The notes under the pieces are model-generated. The model searched no databases. It saw only the letters and a list, made by a program, of their open reading frames with translations, and was not told the DNA's origin. From Lentimicrobiaceae bacterium (GTDB lineage Bacteria; Bacteroidota; Bacteroidia; Bacteroidales; Lentimicrobiaceae), in assembly GCA_020636745.1 (NCBI GenBank), contig JACJXH010000003.1, positions 363,572 through 427,571 on the forward strand: a DNA stretch of 64,000 nucleotides, given 5' to 3'. Numbering within the stretch: the first letter of the stretch is position 1; the number at the start of each line of letters is the position of its first letter. Shown here piece by piece: positions 62,959 to 64,000 of this stretch. A program made the position numbers and the translations under genes.

Positions 62959-63068
62959 AATGTAGTTTAACCGGTAACCGAGAACGAAGGACGAGCTCAG
63001 CGAAGCTCATATTCGCCGGGCTTTCGCTTTGGCGGAACAGGGCTTGCACGCCGATTTAATTCCTGTTT
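62959..63068. repeat. 110-bp direct repeat, copy B (downstream of the DUF3784 gene)
   Basis: Partner of 61501-61610, same orientation, 1458 bp apart, about 91% identical. It ends 11 nt before the DUF3784 stop codon. Confidence 0.92.
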
Positions 63069-63078
63069 GCTGGCCACA
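63069..63078. repeat. 10-bp inverted repeat, left copy (GCTGGCCACA)
   Basis: Perfect inverted partner of TGTGGCCAGC at 63818-63827. It lies 1 nt outside the DUF3784 stop codon. Confidence 0.8.
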
Positions 63079-63079
63079 G

Positions 63080-63796
63080 TTATATTTTTTCTTTCAATGT
63101 TTTAATCTCAATATATGCCGATTCAGTAACAGATTTTTCTTTGAAATTAGTTATTGTTTTCTCTCCGTTTTCTTTTGAAACAATCAAGTACGGAGGCTTT
63201 TCTGAATGAATAAGCAATCGACATTTTCCAAATTCATTAAGGTCGAAAAACCCTTTTTTAACTGTTCCAAAACTAAATCCATTTGTCCGCATTTTGATTT
63301 CTGGAAGGCTGTCAACCAGTTTAACACTTTCTATCTCGGCAATTTTAAATTCAATTCCATACATGCCTGAAAATTGAACCGAATCTTTATTGAAAATTAC
63401 CTTTGAAGGAATAAGTCCATAAGTTATAAGTACAATCGCCAATATAAAACCCAATCCAGGAATCAAATATGTAAGTTTAGTTTTCTTCTTCTTGTTATTG
63501 TCAAACCTTTGTGCTTTAACCACCAAAACAGTCACCCCAACTATAGTAACTATCAGTATCATTGAGTTGGCTATCATTGTAAAGCCAATCCATTTAAATA
63601 AATAATATCCGATTATAATTGACAATCCGATAATAATTAATCCATTGCGCATATAAGTCGATAAACCGTCAATGTCCACATTTTTCTTTTGCTCTGCGGA
63701 CATGGTGTTGTATCCAGCAATCAAATCAGGTGCAGATTTTACTAAAAATCCAATCCCAATCATGAATAATCCTACAACTAAATTAAGTATATCCAT
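63080..63796 (-). CDS. DUF3784-type membrane protein with PH-like domain
   Basis: A 238-residue membrane protein. The first 100 residues resemble DUF3784: helix 1 (ILNLVVGLFMIGIGFLV), the connecting GYNTMSAEQKKNVDIDGLSTYMRNGL typical of the family, then helices 2 and 3. A basic loop (NNKKKKTKL) and a fourth helix follow. The C-terminal 100 residues form a PH-like beta domain (VQFSGMYGIEFKIAEIESVKLV... YLIVSKENGEKTITNF). Function unknown. The coding region is bracketed by perfect 10-bp inverted repeats. Confidence 0.78.
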   Translation of the reverse strand: MDILNLVVGLFMIGIGFLVKSAPDLIAGYNTMSAEQKKNVDIDGLSTYMRNGLIIIGLSIIIGYYLFKWIGFTMIANSMILIVTIVGVTVLVVKAQRFDNNKKKKTKLTYLIPGLGFILAIVLITYGLIPSKVIFNKDSVQFSGMYGIEFKIAEIESVKLVDSLPEIKMRTNGFSFGTVKKGFFDLNEFGKCRLLIHSEKPPYLIVSKENGEKTITNFKEKSVTESAYIEIKTLKEKI

Positions 63797-63817
63797 TGTC
63801 TGTCTGTTTTGAAAAAT

Positions 63818-63827
63818 TGTGGCCAGC
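63818..63827. repeat. 10-bp inverted repeat, right copy (TGTGGCCAGC)
   Basis: Partner of 63069-63078, 21 nt upstream of the DUF3784 start codon and 6 nt before the 110-nt palindrome. Confidence 0.8.
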
Positions 63828-63832
63828 GGCCG

Positions 63833-63942
63833 AAGCTAAGTGCAGGCGGGCATTTCAAAGCAATCAACATTTAATAAACCACTATGCTTATTAAATGTAT
63901 GATGCTTCAAATCAGCACTATCTGCCCGCTTGCATTTAGCTT
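63833..63942. repeat. 110-nt imperfect palindrome (cruciform-forming)
   Basis: The outer arms of 20 nt (63833-63852 and 63923-63942) match at 18 positions. The inner arms ACATTTAATAA / TTATTAAATGT (63867-63877, 63888-63898) match perfectly around a 10-nt loop. Intermediate segments pair partly (AAGCA / TGCTT). This size and layout resemble recombination-site palindromes, but no integrase gene is in view. Confidence 0.85.
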
Positions 63943-64000
63943 TTGTTATGAGCATTTTATCATTTCCCTTTACCCTTTTTCAAACTTACCGAAAACAGCA

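Larger units (their letters stand above)
62678..63079. other. Spacer rich in palindromes and repeats, no gene
   Basis: 402 nt between DUF3784 and fic. Contents: a CATTG / CAATG hairpin around 62793-62816; ATCCCGC / GCGGGAT at about 62823-62840; copy 2 of the 32-bp repeat at 62915-62946; copy B of the 110-bp repeat at 62959-63068; and GCTGGCCACA at 63069-63078. Confidence 0.6.

Noticed and set aside
57000..64000. Classical chromosomal integron cassette array
   Set aside because: Small single genes with palindromic spacers suggest it, but no integrase gene and no canonical GTTRRRY / RYYYAAC attC sites were found. Kept only as an analogy in the findings.
1..64000. tRNA, rRNA and CRISPR arrays
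   Set aside because: No T-loop (GGTTCRA..CC) with flanking acceptor pairing, no rRNA stretches and no regularly spaced repeats were seen on reading.

Overview
The window comes from a Bacteroidota chromosome, probably Bacteroidales or a close relative. The evidence is the many TAnnTTTG-type promoter cores 30 to 60 nt upstream of start codons, a secreted protein with a type IX secretion (T9SS) type A sorting tail, Bacteroidota-typical families (DUF4293, DUF6146, Bacteroidota-type C1 peptidase), a pyrB-pyrI pair, and weak Shine-Dalgarno signals. No tRNA, rRNA, CRISPR array, transposase or integrase was seen.

Layout. 1-9.5 kb: 3' part of a GH31 alpha-glucosidase, a soluble hybrid histidine kinase, a secreted S9 peptidase, a T9SS cargo protein and a DUF6146 lipoprotein. 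9.6-25.9 kb is mostly housekeeping: miaA with a pRiA4b ORF-3-like gene, a CCA-adding-type nucleotidyltransferase, an isocitrate dehydrogenase-like gene followed by an HD-domain protein and a fused aconitase-family (LeuC-LeuD) protein, a HAD phosphatase, argS, a cyclic 2,3-diphosphoglycerate synthetase-family GTPase with a long leader, pyrBI, a C1 peptidase, a Schlafen/AlbA_2 protein, a YfcE-like phosphoesterase and DUF4293. 26-41.7 kb: a GT39-like membrane protein with a HAD hydrolase, a YwqK/MORN protein, recR, pirin, a small RHH-like protein, glmM, a TPR protein, aroE, an orphan OmpR-type regulator, a two-gene module (membrane protein plus divergent class III cyclase-like protein), nnr, parE and a CAP-SPOR protein.

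41.8-46.2 kb: a TfoX C-terminal-like gene, then an overlapping three-gene surface-glycan operon on the minus strand: GT4 glycosyltransferase, a formyltransferase/GINT1-like fusion, and a flippase. 46.5-56.8 kb: accessory genes on the minus strand (DJ-1/PfpI, DUF3089 lipoprotein, DUF1801, a membrane hybrid kinase, a serine hydrolase, a YdeI-like protein, a large PAS-GAF hybrid kinase). 57-64 kb: single small genes (GFA, lipocalin-like, GNAT, hypothetical, rsgA, Fic, DUF3784) separated by 200-500 nt spacers rich in palindromes and dispersed repeats.

The most unusual parts are the repeat-bracketed genes at 61.5-64 kb, including a Fic protein whose catalytic His is Gln; the cyclase-like module at 35.7-37.3 kb; and the formyltransferase/GINT1-like fusion inside a glycan operon. 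Functions are read from motifs and family memory only; no database search was possible.
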